DNA of 64,000 nucleotides from Bradysia coprophila (lineage: Eukaryota > Arthropoda > Insecta > Diptera > Sciaridae). The translations under genes and the position numbers were made by a program. The notes under the pieces are model-generated. The model searched no databases. It had not been told where the DNA came from and saw nothing but the letters and a program-made list of their open reading frames with translations. Where the stretch lies: assembly GCF_014529535.1 (NCBI RefSeq), contig NW_023504014.1, positions 2,108,001-2,172,000 on the forward strand, written 5' to 3'. Positions 1 to 10,845 of the stretch are shown piece after piece; the first letter of the stretch is position 1, and every line of letters begins with the position of its first letter.

Positions 1-1
1 C

Positions 2-471
2 CGCACACTTCTTGCATTCAGCAATAAAACTCTCGAGTTATTCGAACGTCTCATTCGGATTAGAATTTCACGAACTGGAGTTGGAAGAAAACAAAATGTA
101 AATGCAAACGTTGGCCTCTTCCTGCAACGCGTTACAACACTTCGAACACCATACTACAATGGGCGGAGAACTGGGTGTATAATTTTGAGGTAAGTTGATG
201 ACACGTCAAGCAGAAATCGTTATAGTGGACTCCTAATGTGATGATAACAATTTTGTAGGAATCTCTTTGATTTTACAATGAAAACAAACATAATCTCACT
301 TCTGAATCCACCAAAATGATTGCCCATTTTCCCATTGTGTGTACGAATGGTCGACTAACCGTTTCCGTTTTCTCTCTTTTTTCCAGTTACAACAATCGAA
401 TGAAACGCTTGATCTTTTCAAGGAACGAACGGGTTGTAAACGCAAATACCGTTGTTGGTCAGGTGCATTGA
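2..471 (+). CDS. Possible 3' end of a gene cut by the window edge (two exons)
   Basis: A frame is open from base 2 to a strong splice donor (GAG followed by GTAAGT, intron from 190). The reading continues in phase after a pyrimidine-rich acceptor ending at 386 and stops with TGA at 469-471, giving about 90 residues. The product is basic and I recognise no family, motif or membrane segment. Support is only the long open frame in AT-rich DNA plus a phase-consistent GT-AG pair. No poly(A) signal lies close behind it. It could equally be chance. The base composition (richer in G+C than the DNA after 700) mildly favours a real exon. Confidence 0.25.
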
Positions 472-958
472 GCATTCGATGTTTTCTAGACGAATAATTC
501 CCGGAATTAGGTCTTTTTGGTGTGAAAAGCGAAAAATTCTACGAGCAAGTTCAGTGATAGTCGTATGGGAGGGATCTGTTTCTGCCCCCCCAAAAAGAAT
601 CGAACTTTTGTCCTGCAGACATTTTGACTAGCTTATTAGTTGGGCGGGATAGTGTTTTAAGAGAAATGTTTAATCAGCGAGAGCAGCGAGTAAAATTGAA
701 AATTTAGCAAAAGGTAAGTGACCTCCTGGCAATTTCGTGTTGCACATGTTTTCAATTTCAATGTTGGTTCATTGCACAATTAATTCACGAAATGAAATTT
801 CAAACACACCGGCTGCGCCTAATTCCAGTTCTTTACACGAATTACTCGTTTCTGACTACTCAACTCATAGATATTCGGTGATTGGTACACTGACCCTACG
901 CCATATATTCTGCTAGCGGGTGTTATTCACAATTTGTTTTTAAAATATGTGTTTCGTA

Positions 959-1002
959 GTTATTTTGTCCGGGGTTATTTTGTCCGAAAGTTATTTTGTC
1001 CG
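959..1002. repeat. Three tandem copies of a 13-bp motif
   Basis: The motif GTTATTTTGTCCG occurs at 959, 974 and 990, with 2-3 bp between copies. It lies in otherwise featureless DNA between the left-edge ORF and the repeats at 1.1-2.9 kb. It could be the edge of a larger decayed repeat. Confidence 0.7.
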
Positions 1003-1140
1003 AACGCCGAAAAAGTGCTACCGAATCGGCTCTAGACACAAACTTCCCTCTCGTGAGTAAGCAAATTTTCCGGCAGGTACATAACATACTATTACATGCT
1101 TGCAGGTCTAAAATCGTTCTTTTCATCGAATTTCAGCATT

Positions 1141-1262
1141 CCATTACAAAACTCGGGATAAATAGTTAAAAGTAGAGTTTTCGTGTGTTTTCGCCTCTGA
1201 TCAACAGAATTCACACGCAAAAACTGTGGACTTTTCAACTTTTAATCTCGAGTTCTGTAAAT
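1141..1262. mobile_element. MITE-like inverted repeat, family A (first copy)
   Basis: The ends are imperfect inverted repeats based on ACTCGGGATAAATAGTT on the left and its complement near 1233-1258. A related sequence occurs at about 2430-2625 and as a half copy at 47160-47230, so this is an interspersed family. The internal part carries a short motif (GCCTCTGATCAACA) also found in the 2.4-kb copy. No coding capacity. Confidence 0.55.
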
Positions 1263-2019
1263 AACTAATTAATTGGTATTGAATGCTGTTATGGGTAGTC
1301 AATGAAAAATACGAAAAATACATTTTTCGAAAGTGATTTATCCACGTCGATTATCCGCGGTAATTTATCTTTGTAAATACTGGACCTCAATACCATTATC
1401 AGCATTTCTAATTAAGCAAAAAATACGAAAAGATACCGAGTACACCGACTGCGACCATAGATAGTTGTTTCGTTTTTCATCAATTAATTCGAGTGAGATG
1501 GAATATAACAGCCGCATAGAGTGGATTCAATCGTTCATATAATATGATACAGTACATTGTTTACCATTCACGCATAAACAAAACAACGGAGTTCTATTCG
1601 TCAGTCATTGATGAGCGAGTTTTGAGCTCCCCATCATACTTGTATTTTATCGGTGAGTAGACTGCTTTCTTGCAAAAATCCTTTAATAGCGATTTGTTGG
1701 ATAAATACTTTCGGTAAATTGGCAATGCCGGTGAAATTACTGTGAAATAACGAGGAATGAGTCAACGGTTTAGTGAATTTCGCAATAAATGGTAAATGAT
1801 GTCGCAACGTCGAATAATTCGTGACAAAAATTTAGAAATGATTTCGGGAACACCCATCAAACACGGAACGTCCACCAAAGTATTGTTGCACGTTGAAAAG
1901 GACATAATTGAGTCGACGAGTAATTTCTCTAATTCATTTTATGCGTTTCCAGTCAGATTCATGTTATGTTCCAGTTATATGATAGCGCAATTACTTTGAA
2001 CGTTAATCCCGTTATTAGG

Positions 2020-2235
2020 GAAATAATAGTTATTTACGCAGCTGTGGTGGACAGTATATTTTGAGCAATTTCCTGAGTTGTATCCCGAACGAAGTGAGGC
2101 GATAAGAAAAATTCCAAAACGTATATATACTCAAGGCGTGAGAAACATTGTTTTGTTTTCTTAAGGGTTGAAAGTTGCTCATTGCCGCCCTAGGGATGAA
2201 AAGAAAATTGTCCTTAAGCTCAAAAGCATGTTATA
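2020..2235. repeat. Interspersed repeat, family B (copy 1)
   Basis: This block resembles 40390-40640: both contain TTATTTACG, GTGGACGGTATAT-like and CGAACGAAGTGAGG strings. Both also have a CCTAGGGATGAAAAG motif, which here lies after the other strings and at 40 kb before them. A piece of the same motif recurs at 46700-46740. It is non-coding and directly abuts the palindromic element at 2238-2358. Confidence 0.5.
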
Positions 2236-2237
2236 TA

Positions 2238-2358
2238 TGTACCTGTTGCCAAGATTGTTATTTTGATTATTTTGACGTATAGGACATTATTGCCAGAGCC
2301 GAAGACGTGGGCAATAATGTCCTACACGTCAAAATAACAATCTTGGCAACAGGTGCAT
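2238..2358. mobile_element. Palindromic MITE, family C (copy 1)
   Basis: An almost perfect palindrome of about 120 bp. The outer ends read TACCTGTTGCCAAGATTGTT and its complement, and the inner arms carry TGACGT(A/G)TAGGACATTATTGCC. The same palindrome recurs at 46921-47031 with diverged ends. The two copies 44 kb apart identify it as a dispersed family. No coding capacity. Confidence 0.75.
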
Positions 2359-2424
2359 ACCATATTTTATCTGTCGAGAACAGATATATCTAGCTCGAGA
2401 TCATCGTTCTAGCTAGATGGATAA

Positions 2425-2625
2425 AATCCATTATATAACTCAGGATAAAAAGTTGAAATTCTCGTTTTAGTGTGATTGTTGACATCGGCTTCGCCTCTGA
2501 CCAACAAAATTCACACGAAAACTCCACTCTTTCACCTTTTTGTTGATCAGAGGTGAAGCCGAGGTTAATAAACACACGGAGACAAGACTTTCCAACTTTT
2601 TATCCTGAGTTTTGTAATGAATTTT
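2425..2625. mobile_element. MITE-like inverted repeat, family A (second copy)
   Basis: The ends are inverted copies of ACTCAGGATAAAAAGTTG, at about 2440 and 2590-2612. The inner part repeats GAGGCGAAGCCGA-type sequence in both orientations. It is the best-preserved copy of the family seen at 1141-1262. Confidence 0.6.
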
Positions 2626-2639
2626 ACTATGCTGGTGCA

Positions 2640-2845
2640 TGTAATAAGGCTATTACATGTATATGCAATAACCTTTACATCACTCGCATAGTAAAACGTC
2701 GTACTACACACGGGAAATAAAGTGATATCTCGTATCACGATGAGTAAAAGTACCTCGGGCTGCCGCCCTCGGATACTTTTTCTCATCTGGATACGAGATA
2801 TCACTTTACTTCCCTTGCATAGTAATGTACTATTACATTCTTCTG
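2640..2845. mobile_element. Palindromic element with 103-bp inner hairpin
   Basis: The inner palindrome at 2712-2814 has arms reading GGGAAATAAAGTGATATC and complement, closing around a CGGGCTGCCGCCCT centre. Looser outer arms contain CATAGTAA and TATTACAT. No gene. I found no second copy in the window. Confidence 0.6.
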
Positions 2846-3264
2846 AAACCCACCTTAATATTCCTTGTTTTCCGCGAGTGTGTAATAAGCAACTTTCGAC
2901 CCTAGTGAAAGCAAAAACATACAAATAACTATTTTATGAATGAATCAGCATACACTGTTTTCTCAACCAATTTATAGAAAGAAAAACGTTGGTAGTTTGA
3001 CTCTGTACCGAGGAACGGCCGATGATATGAATGTAAACAAAATTAAAGTTATTTTTGCATCGCAATAAAATCTCTTCAGCTTTCCTGATGAAGTCGCGAT
3101 GTTATTATGTCATACTCTCGAAGTCAAATTTGTTTAAGAAATTAACTCATTCGCACTCGTCTATCTTGTGAAAACGCGTTCGTCTCTAGTTAGCTTACTG
3201 TTATATTGTTTGAAAATACATTTTCGATGTCGTATATCAGTTTCAAGTGTCTCGTCGCTGTCTT

Positions 3265-3271
3265 TATAAAA
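3265..3271 (+). promoter_or_regulatory. Candidate TATA box for the dioxygenase gene
   Basis: TATAAAA lies 184-190 bp upstream of the ATG at 3455, in a locally GC-richer stretch, and predicts a start near 3295. A pyrimidine-rich tract ending in CAG at 3414-3419 could be a 5' UTR splice acceptor instead, in which case the promoter would be further upstream (a GTGAGT donor lies near 1651). Confidence 0.4.
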
Positions 3272-3454
3272 AGCGTACGGGACGAGGCTTCCTTCTTTCT
3301 TCTTATATGTTTTCAAAGATTCAAAAAGATGCACAAGAATATTTTAGAGAATTTTGCATAATAAGCATGTAGCTTTGTAGACATAGTTCGTTTGCAGATT
3401 TCTTTTCTTTCTTTTCAGTTTCAGACTTTTCCATACTAACGGGATCCAATCATT

Positions 3455-4123
3455 ATGGCAGAGCCAGTTGAAATGAATGTTTCACAAGTACTTGACAAAG
3501 ACTTTGACCTAACTCGTATCCGACGAGTGGAAATTGATTTAACGTCGGTACACGGAAACCATCCGAGTCTAGCCTTCGTGCTAGAGAATATTTTTAGCGC
3601 CGAAGAATGCAAGAAACTAATAGCCCTATCCGAACTAGCTGGCTACACAACAGCTCTTATACACGATGGTGATGAAGCAGTTGCCGCTCCTGGATACAGA
3701 GACGGTGATCGGGTAATGATCGATGACAAAGAATTCGTTCGAATTCTAGAATCTCGCATCCAATCTTTTCTACCGCAAAAATTTGAAAATCGACGCTTTT
3801 TGGAAATCAATGAACGGTTAAGATTTCTACGTTATTCGGCTGGCGGACAATTTAAGCCACATTGCGATGCATCGTATGTGCGACCAGATTACACGGCGAG
3901 AACGTTGATAACGTTGCAAATTTACTTAAACGAAGGATTTGATGGTGGAGAGACAACATTTATGGATTATGATGAAGTGATGAGAGTGCCGGTTATTCCG
4001 AAAACCGGAATGATTTTGGTGTTTGAACATGATCTTTATCATGAAGGATCGCTTGTTCGTTCTGGTTTTAAGTATACTATTCGTACGGATGTGCTGTATA
4101 ATTTTCTAAGTCGACCCTTGTAG
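3455..4123 (+). CDS. 2-oxoglutarate/Fe(II)-dependent dioxygenase (prolyl 4-hydroxylase-like fold)
   Basis: A 222-residue, intronless protein of the 2OG-Fe(II) oxygenase superfamily. The metal triad is visible: H136 and D138 in FKPHCDAS, and a distal H196 in the HDLYHEGSLVRSGFKYTIR block. K206, ten residues after the distal His, is the expected ligand of the 2-oxoglutarate carboxylate. The GGETTFMDY stretch before the last strand is also typical. There is no signal peptide, so it should be soluble and intracellular, unlike collagen prolyl hydroxylases of the ER. The substrate cannot be told from sequence. The start is the first ATG of the frame, preceded by a pyrimidine tract and CAG. An ATTAAA at 4141-4146 may be its poly(A) signal. 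Family membership is well supported; the exact subfamily is not. Similar compact proteins occur in bacteria and fungi, so lack of introns could reflect retroposition or old transfer. Confidence 0.9.
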   Translation: MAEPVEMNVSQVLDKDFDLTRIRRVEIDLTSVHGNHPSLAFVLENIFSAEECKKLIALSELAGYTTALIHDGDEAVAAPGYRDGDRVMIDDKEFVRILESRIQSFLPQKFENRRFLEINERLRFLRYSAGGQFKPHCDASYVRPDYTARTLITLQIYLNEGFDGGETTFMDYDEVMRVPVIPKTGMILVFEHDLYHEGSLVRSGFKYTIRTDVLYNFLSRPL

Positions 4124-4442
4124 TACATACATGATGTGAAATTAAATTTTTGTTGTTGTGACTCAACGTCATGAGGCTTTCACTTTATGAGTCCCTATTC
4201 CTACCAAATAGCACTGACCATTGGCATTATAGAGTAGGGCATGTGCAGCATCGATTTGGTACGAATCCCGACGGTAATCGTTTAAAATCTGAACAGACAA
4301 GGTTCTCAAAGAACTTTCAGAACCTTGCATTATGTATCAGTAAAATAAAATCCCATCTATCACAGCAGCAATGACTGTAGTGTCATCGGATTTTCGTCAA
4401 TGATATCAGAATATTTTTTTTGCAGCGTTCTAATGATCGCTG

Positions 4443-5323
4443 ATGGCTTTACCTAAACTGCTAGAGGTCGAGTGCTTATTATGTAAAGAAATAATTCAGT
4501 GTCAACAGAACGATACCAGTACCTTAGTAGATCATGTTAATTTAAAACATCCAGACATCAAAATCGCCAATTTACCCAAAGAGGTTTGTTTATCGTTCAC
4601 GACTTGCTATCGAACAAGCTTGTCATAAAACTACGATCTCTACTTAGTTAAAACCCAAATCAGACGTACCGTCTCGTCCAAAAACCAGAAAATCTCTCAA
4701 GAAAACGATGGAGGAGAATCAATTGCTTTATGATATGGATGGGAATGTCGTTCCAAAGTACACAGAAAATGGAATGTCGAAAAAACGAAGATCGTCTAAG
4801 AACGACACCAAAAGGAGACGCTTTTATAAAACGTCGGGTACAAATGCTTTTCGATATCGTAACCGCGATTCGACTTTTATTTGAAATTATCTCATTCTCA
4901 GTTGAGACTTGGAAACCTGGCAGAGACAAAATTTTATGTCCCAAGTGTGATGCAATTGTACGACCCATAATACGCAGATCCGCTGATAGAGTATGTATGA
5001 ATTTGTAATTCTAATAAGTGCAGGCGAATGAATAATTCTGTCCTCTTCCAATTTCGGAAAAGGTTTCGCACAGTTCAGTAGGAGCTGCCCTTATTATGAC
5101 GTGTTGGCCATTTTGTTTCTTTCCATTTTTATTCCCTGCACCGGTTCAAGAGAATTTACATTGCTCAATTTGTGGATATTACTTTGGATCGTATGACTAT
5201 CAGAACCAAAAAATGAACATTCGCATGAATGAGTCGCAAAAACCGAAAACGGAATACTTAGAGACAGAACCATCACCACCACCAGATGTAACCGAAAAAT
5301 TGGAAGGGAATGAAGTCAATTGA
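4443..5323 (+). CDS. LITAF-domain protein with N-terminal zinc-finger-like motif (four exons)
   Basis: Exons 4443-4583, 4648-4837, 4902-4990 and 5063-5323 join in phase to a 226-residue protein; all three introns are GT-AG and 64-72 bp. Residues 11-36 hold a C-x2-C-x16-H-x4-H zinc-binding pattern. Residues 48-110 are basic and low in hydrophobics, with a KKRR/KRRR stretch that could direct nuclear import. The C-terminal half is a LITAF domain: CPKC at 123-126, a short hydrophobic segment (AALIMTCWPFCFFPFLFP, 148-165) and HCSICG with C174 and C177. In the family the two knuckles bind one zinc while the hydrophobic part dips into the cytosolic face of endosome/lysosome membranes. The tail is Pro/Glu-rich. 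It lies about 320 bp behind the dioxygenase on the same strand, but each probably has its own promoter. The exon 2 start and the exon 4 acceptor (AAAAG) are inferred from frame. Combining LITAF with an N-terminal finger is unusual. Confidence 0.85.
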
Positions 5324-6512
5324 GCCGTAATCCTTTTTCAGCTTAACGTGTCGGTAGCGGTTTTATTATTCGTAAACAATTTGCTCAAAATTAAAATTCC
5401 AAGCTTCCATTCGATTTTCTTTTTCTTTTTTTAAATTTTAGACAATCTCATCAAATGCGGCAACAAATTTTCTCTGTGAATGAACTGGTCTGTTTTTGCT
5501 ACGATTTGGTGTTATTTCCTTCGAAGTAGCTTTCCACATTGTCCGAATTTTCCATCTGTAGATGGCAACCTTTTTAAGTTGACTTTCAACACTTGTTCAA
5601 TTGAAAGTTTTACTGCTGTCTTGTGTAAGAGTCTAGCGGAAACAACTGAAGATAGTCAGTCCACTCTGGCTTTTGGACCGCCGCTAGTTCTCGAGGTCGA
5701 AACAGCCTTCTTTTTCTCAATTCATTCATTTAACGTGAATCCTGGGTAAGGGAAGAGTGCTTAAACTCTGTTTGTTCCTATTTTTATTTTTATTTTGTTT
5801 TTATCCTGATCTTTGAAATGGTTCGTACGTATAATATGAAGACCACTCAGGAACATTAGACCTTCTACAATCGGATAATCACTTAAATAGCAATAGCATA
5901 CAGTGATCATCATCAGTGTTATTATACAAATCAGGTACAGAATAGATCTGGAATAGTTGATGACTGTCGAATTCTCGGTAGTCGGTCTATTGAATAAGAC
6001 ATCAAATCATCGAAAGCTAAAATATGATATGTGTTGGTCACTTGCCCCAAGAATAAACTGCCAGATTTGTGTTGCTTGACTGATGGTGTTGAACGCCATG
6101 TATGACAACAGTGGAACATGCTACAGCACTTTGATTATGATTTCAAGAAAATGCTGATCGGATTCCTGATCAACATTGCATTGTCTTGGTATTGATTGCG
6201 CTAACAGGTATAAAAACATTGTTACATATGTAAACACCTCACAGACTCTTTTTTGTTTATAAATTTCTAGTCATCTTACCTGATATCATTGCTGATGTCA
6301 GCCACACCATGAAAACAAATTCTATAATCTGATTGCTTCCATCGTTCACCTAGAAACGAGATTTATTACACTCTTCAAAACCCATTGTCGAGCTTGATGT
6401 ATATTTACCCATTCGCAATTACTTTGACTAAACGGTACAATTAAAAAGGAAAAGACAAATAATCCCGTTAACAGTTGATAAATTGATAAATCAACAAAAA
6501 ATTTAACCAAAA
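5324..6512. other. Intergenic stretch without recognisable gene
   Basis: An ATTAAA at about 5390 could end the LITAF transcript. The open frame at 5480-5749 has no family resemblance and an irregular composition. No inverted repeat of note was seen until the hairpin at 6513. Confidence 0.5.
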
Positions 6513-8162
6513 AATTTAAGATAGAAAATTTTAGAAAAAAATTGCGTCACAAGTGACAGATGATTCAGGACATATTTTTCTCTATTTGAACTATTTTTCT
6601 CAACATCTGCCACTTGTGACGCAATTTTTTTCTTAAATTTTCTATCTTAAATTAAACAAGGACTTGCGTCACACTTTCACCCTTTAGGGTTTTTTTGGCG
6701 GATATCAGTTCTTTTCGAAGTTTAGGTGTAAGGGTAACTAGTTTTGTAAGCAACTCATGTCGACAACAGATCAAATCCAACAAAAAATCCGATGGAAGTT
6801 TGGAAGTGCCAGAGGAGTCATCTTTCATACCAAAATTTAGGAACCAACCTTGGAACACCTCACTTATATCGAAAATAACCCAAATCCATCGAAAAATCCG
6901 ATGGAAGTTTGGAAGTGCCAGAGGAATCATCTCTCATCCTAAAATTTAGGAACCAACCTTGGAACACCTCACTTATATCGAAAATAACCCAAATCCATCG
7001 AAAAATCCGATGGAAGCTAGGAAATGCCAGAGGAATCATCTTTCATCCTAAAATTTAGGAACCAACCTTGGAACACCTCACTTATATCGAAAATAACCCA
7101 AATCCATCGAAAAATCCGATGGAAGCTAGGAAATGCCAGAGGAATCATATCTCATCCCAAAATTTAGGAACCAGCCTCGGAACACCTCACTTATATCGAA
7201 AATAACCCAAATCCATCGAAAAATCCGATGGAAGCTAGGAAGTGCCAGAGGAATCATATCTCATCCCAAAATTTAGGAACCAGCCTCGGAACACCTCACT
7301 TATATCGAAAATAACTCAAATCCATCGAAAAATCCGATGGAAGCTAGGAAGTGCCAGAGGAATCATATCTCATCCCAAAATTTAGGAACCAACCTTGGAA
7401 CACCTCAATTATATCGAAAATAACCCAAATCCACCGAAAAATCCGATGGAAGTTAGGAAGTGCCAGAGGAATCATCTGTCATCCCAAAATTTAGGAACCA
7501 GCCTCGGAACACCTCACTTATATCGAAAATAACTCAAAACCATCAAAAAATCGAATGGAAGTTAGGAAGTGCCAGAAGAATCATCTCTCATCCCAAAATT
7601 TGGGAACCAACCTTGGAACACATGATTCATGACGAAAATAACCCAAATCCATCAAAACACTTTTTCCAACATTTACCAAACATAATTCATAATTACTATC
7701 TGAAAAAAAAAATATTTCTTCTGACACCCACACACACACAAAACACGCTGTTATATGGCATTGTATGGAAACTTCCTGGAGTCCTAGCTCCCAAAAACGC
7801 TTGTATACCCCCATTTTTTAAAATCTTCTTTTGATCTAGGGCCCGAGATTAACCTAAAACCAAAATTTCAGGAAAATCGTAAGAAACGTTTAGGAGTTAT
7901 GAAATCGTCCTTTTTCATAGGAACTAATTAACTAACTAACAAGCCAATTTGAGTTATCTGAAAATACGAAATTTTGCTTATTTTCATACAAACATCAATA
8001 TTTCGAAGTTCAATATCTCGGCCAATTTCGAAGCTGCAGTAACGTGTGATAGTTTGGGGGTCGTTAGAGTTAAGGGATAGAATTCAAAAAGTTGCTGTAA
8101 ATATGCTCCGCCGTCCTCAAAAAAATTTTGTTAAAACATTTTTGGTAGTGGACTTGCGTCAC
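6513..8162. mobile_element. Non-autonomous element with internal minisatellite, family D (copy 1)
   Basis: A hairpin with 50-bp arms (6513-6562 and 6604-6653) opens the element, each arm holding TTGCGTCACAAGTG. It is followed by GGACTTGCGTCAC at 6660-6672, a 109-bp tandem array, a CA-rich tract near 7728-7743, and a second GGACTTGCGTCAC at 8150-8162. The copy at 62246-63221 shares the hairpin-side sequence (TTGCGTCACAAAGTGGCAGATGATT-like), a CA repeat and the same 13-bp terminus. No transposase is encoded. The architecture of terminal hairpin, inner minisatellite and simple repeat recalls non-autonomous Helitron-like or foldback elements, but I cannot assign a class. Confidence 0.6.
6773..7660. 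repeat. Minisatellite, about 8 copies of a 109-bp unit
   Basis: The marker CACTTATATC falls at 6861, 6970, 7079, 7188, 7297, (7406, variant) and 7515: a period of exactly 109 bp after the first unit. Units differ by scattered substitutions only (for example TTGGAA versus CTCGGA, CTTTCAT versus ATCTCAT). The exact period without indels suggests recent unequal exchange. Open frames through the array are by-products of the repeat, not genes. Confidence 0.95.
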
Positions 8163-8898
8163 GCCCGCTTACCAACTGCGTTCAATTTACTGGTTTTTAC
8201 ATGAAAATCGTTCGTTCCATTCATTCGATATTTTTCGACATGTCTGGCATCGAGGTCATGAAAATGATGTAATAACGAGATTTTGTTCAAAAATAATTTC
8301 AATTAAAATTCTAGTGACACAACATCAATCTGAGCGAAATGAGTAAGACAATAAAATGGTGGTGAAATGTTCTTTTGTGCAGAATTTTTATCTCTTCTGA
8401 TCTGGGATCTCAAGTAAAAATCACGTTGATTCATAATCGGATAGATTTAATGAAGTGTTACCGTAACGACAAATTAAATAAAAGTTGTTGAATCATTAAT
8501 GACTTGCTGCTTAACTAAGTGCATTCTGAGGTACGATAATTTTAAATTGCATGAAATTATCGATTTAACTAAACAAACATAAATGAGAAACGGAAAAGTA
8601 AAACATGGTTTACATTGAATCCCATTAAAAAAGCGCAACATTGTTAAGCCGAAGCACCAAATTTCATGTCATCGGAGTTATGCATGCATGTAGTAAATGA
8701 ATGTCTCAAATAAAATGATATGTTTCGATAGACGAAATGCATATCATTAGCACAACCTATACCTAATACCAGAAATGAAGAAAAAAATAATTTCAACATG
8801 AAAGACTTGCACCGAGACGATTAAATTTCCATAAATAAATTGGAAACCAGAACATCAGACTCATTCAACTGTAGATTGTACGGTGCTAAAAGTCTGCA
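8163..8898. other. Intergenic, no gene seen
   Basis: AT-rich DNA with no long open frame, no strong inverted repeat and no family shared elsewhere in the window. Presumably holds the promoter of the secreted-protein gene that starts at 8899. No clear TATA box was found. Confidence 0.4.
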
Positions 8899-9808
8899 AT
8901 GTCGGTGGTTGTACATTTCTCAACATTTACACTCCTGTTGCTCATCACATCTGCACAGGGATATGTGGGATTTAAATTCCAGTAGATTCTAACTCTGAAC
9001 TCATTTCCTTATGAAATATTATTTTCCAGAAAGTGAACATAACGAATCTCGGAAACTGTGACGATGTACAGAATGTTAAGGTCAATTTAACCAGCGTCCG
9101 ATACGATTACAACGATGACGGACTGTGTGACACAATACATGGCAGATACTACGTGCACACGATAGACCCCGGTCTTAATTATGAAGTAAGTTGTCCGACA
9201 TACTCGCGCCTACAATCGGAAAGATTAACGTGCATTAACCAACTCAGCTGTGGATGACTCTCTATCAATGCTCATCTACCGTCAATGATCAGTGTAATGA
9301 TAACGCACGAAAATATGTAGTGCCGTTGCGTTGCGAAAAGTTGCATGGTGATAGTAGCGGACCATGGTACATGTTGGCGAAAGCAATGAAAGGATCTAAA
9401 TGTGGTGAAATGACTGTAAGTTTTAGGCACGAAAATGCCATTTATAATCTAAGCGCAACTTCAAACAAACGAATTATAGCCAGAAATGTGTCAGGGTTTA
9501 ATATGAATATCCCATTTTTCTTAATTTTTTCGCTACCCACTAAAACATAGACGACAAGTCAAGTATACCTAGAAAACCACATCATTTAGAAATTCTTAAA
9601 TTTTTGAATTTCTCATTTTTTTTCTGTACAGGGCGAGTTTGACTTGTTGTCGGCTAAATTATTACCCGAATATTTGGAAAATTATTTGGTCGTTGATCCA
9701 CATTTGACACGTCATCGCATACAAATGCTGTTTCATAAAATTGGTGAGACTGGACACAATGAACATCCGAGGGCATGTGTTAACATGGAATTTGTCGTGA
9801 TCACTTAA
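8899..9808 (+). CDS. Small secreted protein of unrecognised family (four exons)
   Basis: Exons 8899-8964, 9030-9185, 9248-9415 and 9632-9808 all join in phase 0, encoding 188 residues; introns are GT-AG (65, 62 and 216 bp). The first exon is a textbook signal peptide (hydrophobic FTLLLLITSAQG core), with cleavage probable after the SAQ, so the protein is secreted or lumenal. The mature part has several cysteines that could pair (NCDD, GLCD, LYQCSS, DQCND, LRCEK, SKCGE, RACVN), two N-glycosylation sites (NIT near residue 24, NLT near 40) and no further membrane segment. Length, signal peptide and a closing ACVNMEFVVI strand are loosely reminiscent of small insect lipid-binding or chemosensory secreted proteins (ML/MD-2-like, CheA/CheB-like), but I cannot claim membership. 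The gene model is well supported by frame continuity; the function is unknown. Confidence 0.8.
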
Positions 9809-9943
9809 GGATCTCATCACTGACTGCCGAACCTGTTAGTTTCGAATGCACTGTAATGCTGAGCTATTTCAGTGGCGGTGCAGTAAATTATTTTTGTTTC
9901 AAATAGGATTAGTTCGATCTTCATTGTCTTCAAGGGTTGTTTG

Positions 9944-9949
9944 AATAAA
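9944..9949 (+). terminator. Poly(A) signal AATAAA
   Basis: AATAAA lies 135 bp after the stop codon of the secreted-protein gene, within TTTGAATAAAGG. It is the first canonical signal behind the last exon and sits at a normal 3' UTR distance. Confidence 0.6.
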
Positions 9950-10845
9950 GGAAAGTGAAAAATAGAATCGAGAATTTTTCGTATACTGCATTTGTTCATA
10001 GGATTTTGAGTGGAACCTCTCAAGGTCTTTCAGAGCCTTGGAACCTCTGACTATTTTATTAGTGCTTTAGAAAAACTGCCCATAGATCGTAGCTGTTTTT
10101 CACGGTTTTTCTTTTGACAGCCATTAATGTCAATGAGAAACAATAAAAAATTACAAAATCGAACAGGAGTCATCTCTATCACACCTATCACACTCATCTT
10201 AATTTGGAGAGTAAATTTAAAAACTTTCGTTTGTGTTGCAGTGCTTCAGAGGGTGGCTCCTAGTAGAAATGTCGTTCGATTTCCGAAAGAAACAGCTGAT
10301 TCTAGTAATTAACTCTTTGTGTATAATCCAAACAAACTAGGCCCCACCTGTTGAGTGGGTCAGATCCCTTGACTGTTTGTCTGAGCTTCTCATTAGTATT
10401 TTTATTGACAATGATTTATTGATTTCTTTCAATGAAATGTAATTTTGTATGTTGATTGCCACAAAAACGCATTTAGAAGAAGAACTTCTAGAACGGTCTA
10501 ATAAATCTCTCATTGTTGATCTAATTCTGTTTAGTTTCACTGAAATTCTTCGAAACTATGTATATAAAATGCCACGGTAAAAAATGACGTATGTTTTCAA
10601 TAACATTTAAACTCGTGTCAATTGCGGCCCTCGCTTCGCTCTGGCCGCAAACCTCACACTCGTTAATTTTTGTTCTATTTATTCGGTTTTGCTTACAAGG
10701 CAAAGTCACATAACAAGAAAAATACTATTGATAGATACGAAAATTCTGTTAGCAACATCAGCTTGTTCGTTAGACCAACATAATCTATCTTAGAACCTAA
10801 CCTCAGGAATTGATTCCATTCTCCACCAAACATTTTGTTTTTAAA
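9950..10845. other. Intergenic, no gene seen
   Basis: Contains a short GC-rich palindromic spot at about 10624-10648 (GCGGCCCTCGCTTCGCTCTGG and a near-inverted GGCCGC), of the kind seen at the centre of MITEs. Open frames here are short and without family resemblance. Confidence 0.4.

Noticed and set aside
5480..5749. 89-codon plus-strand frame after the LITAF gene
   Set aside because: No family resemblance, no link by splicing to the LITAF exons, which already end with a stop at 5323.
6773..7660. Possible CRISPR array (regular repeats)
   Set aside because: Units are contiguous with no spacers, 109 bp long, and the window is eukaryotic.
7460..7834. 124-codon plus-strand frame
   Set aside because: It runs through the 109-bp minisatellite and its peptide repeats follow the DNA period; no coding signature.
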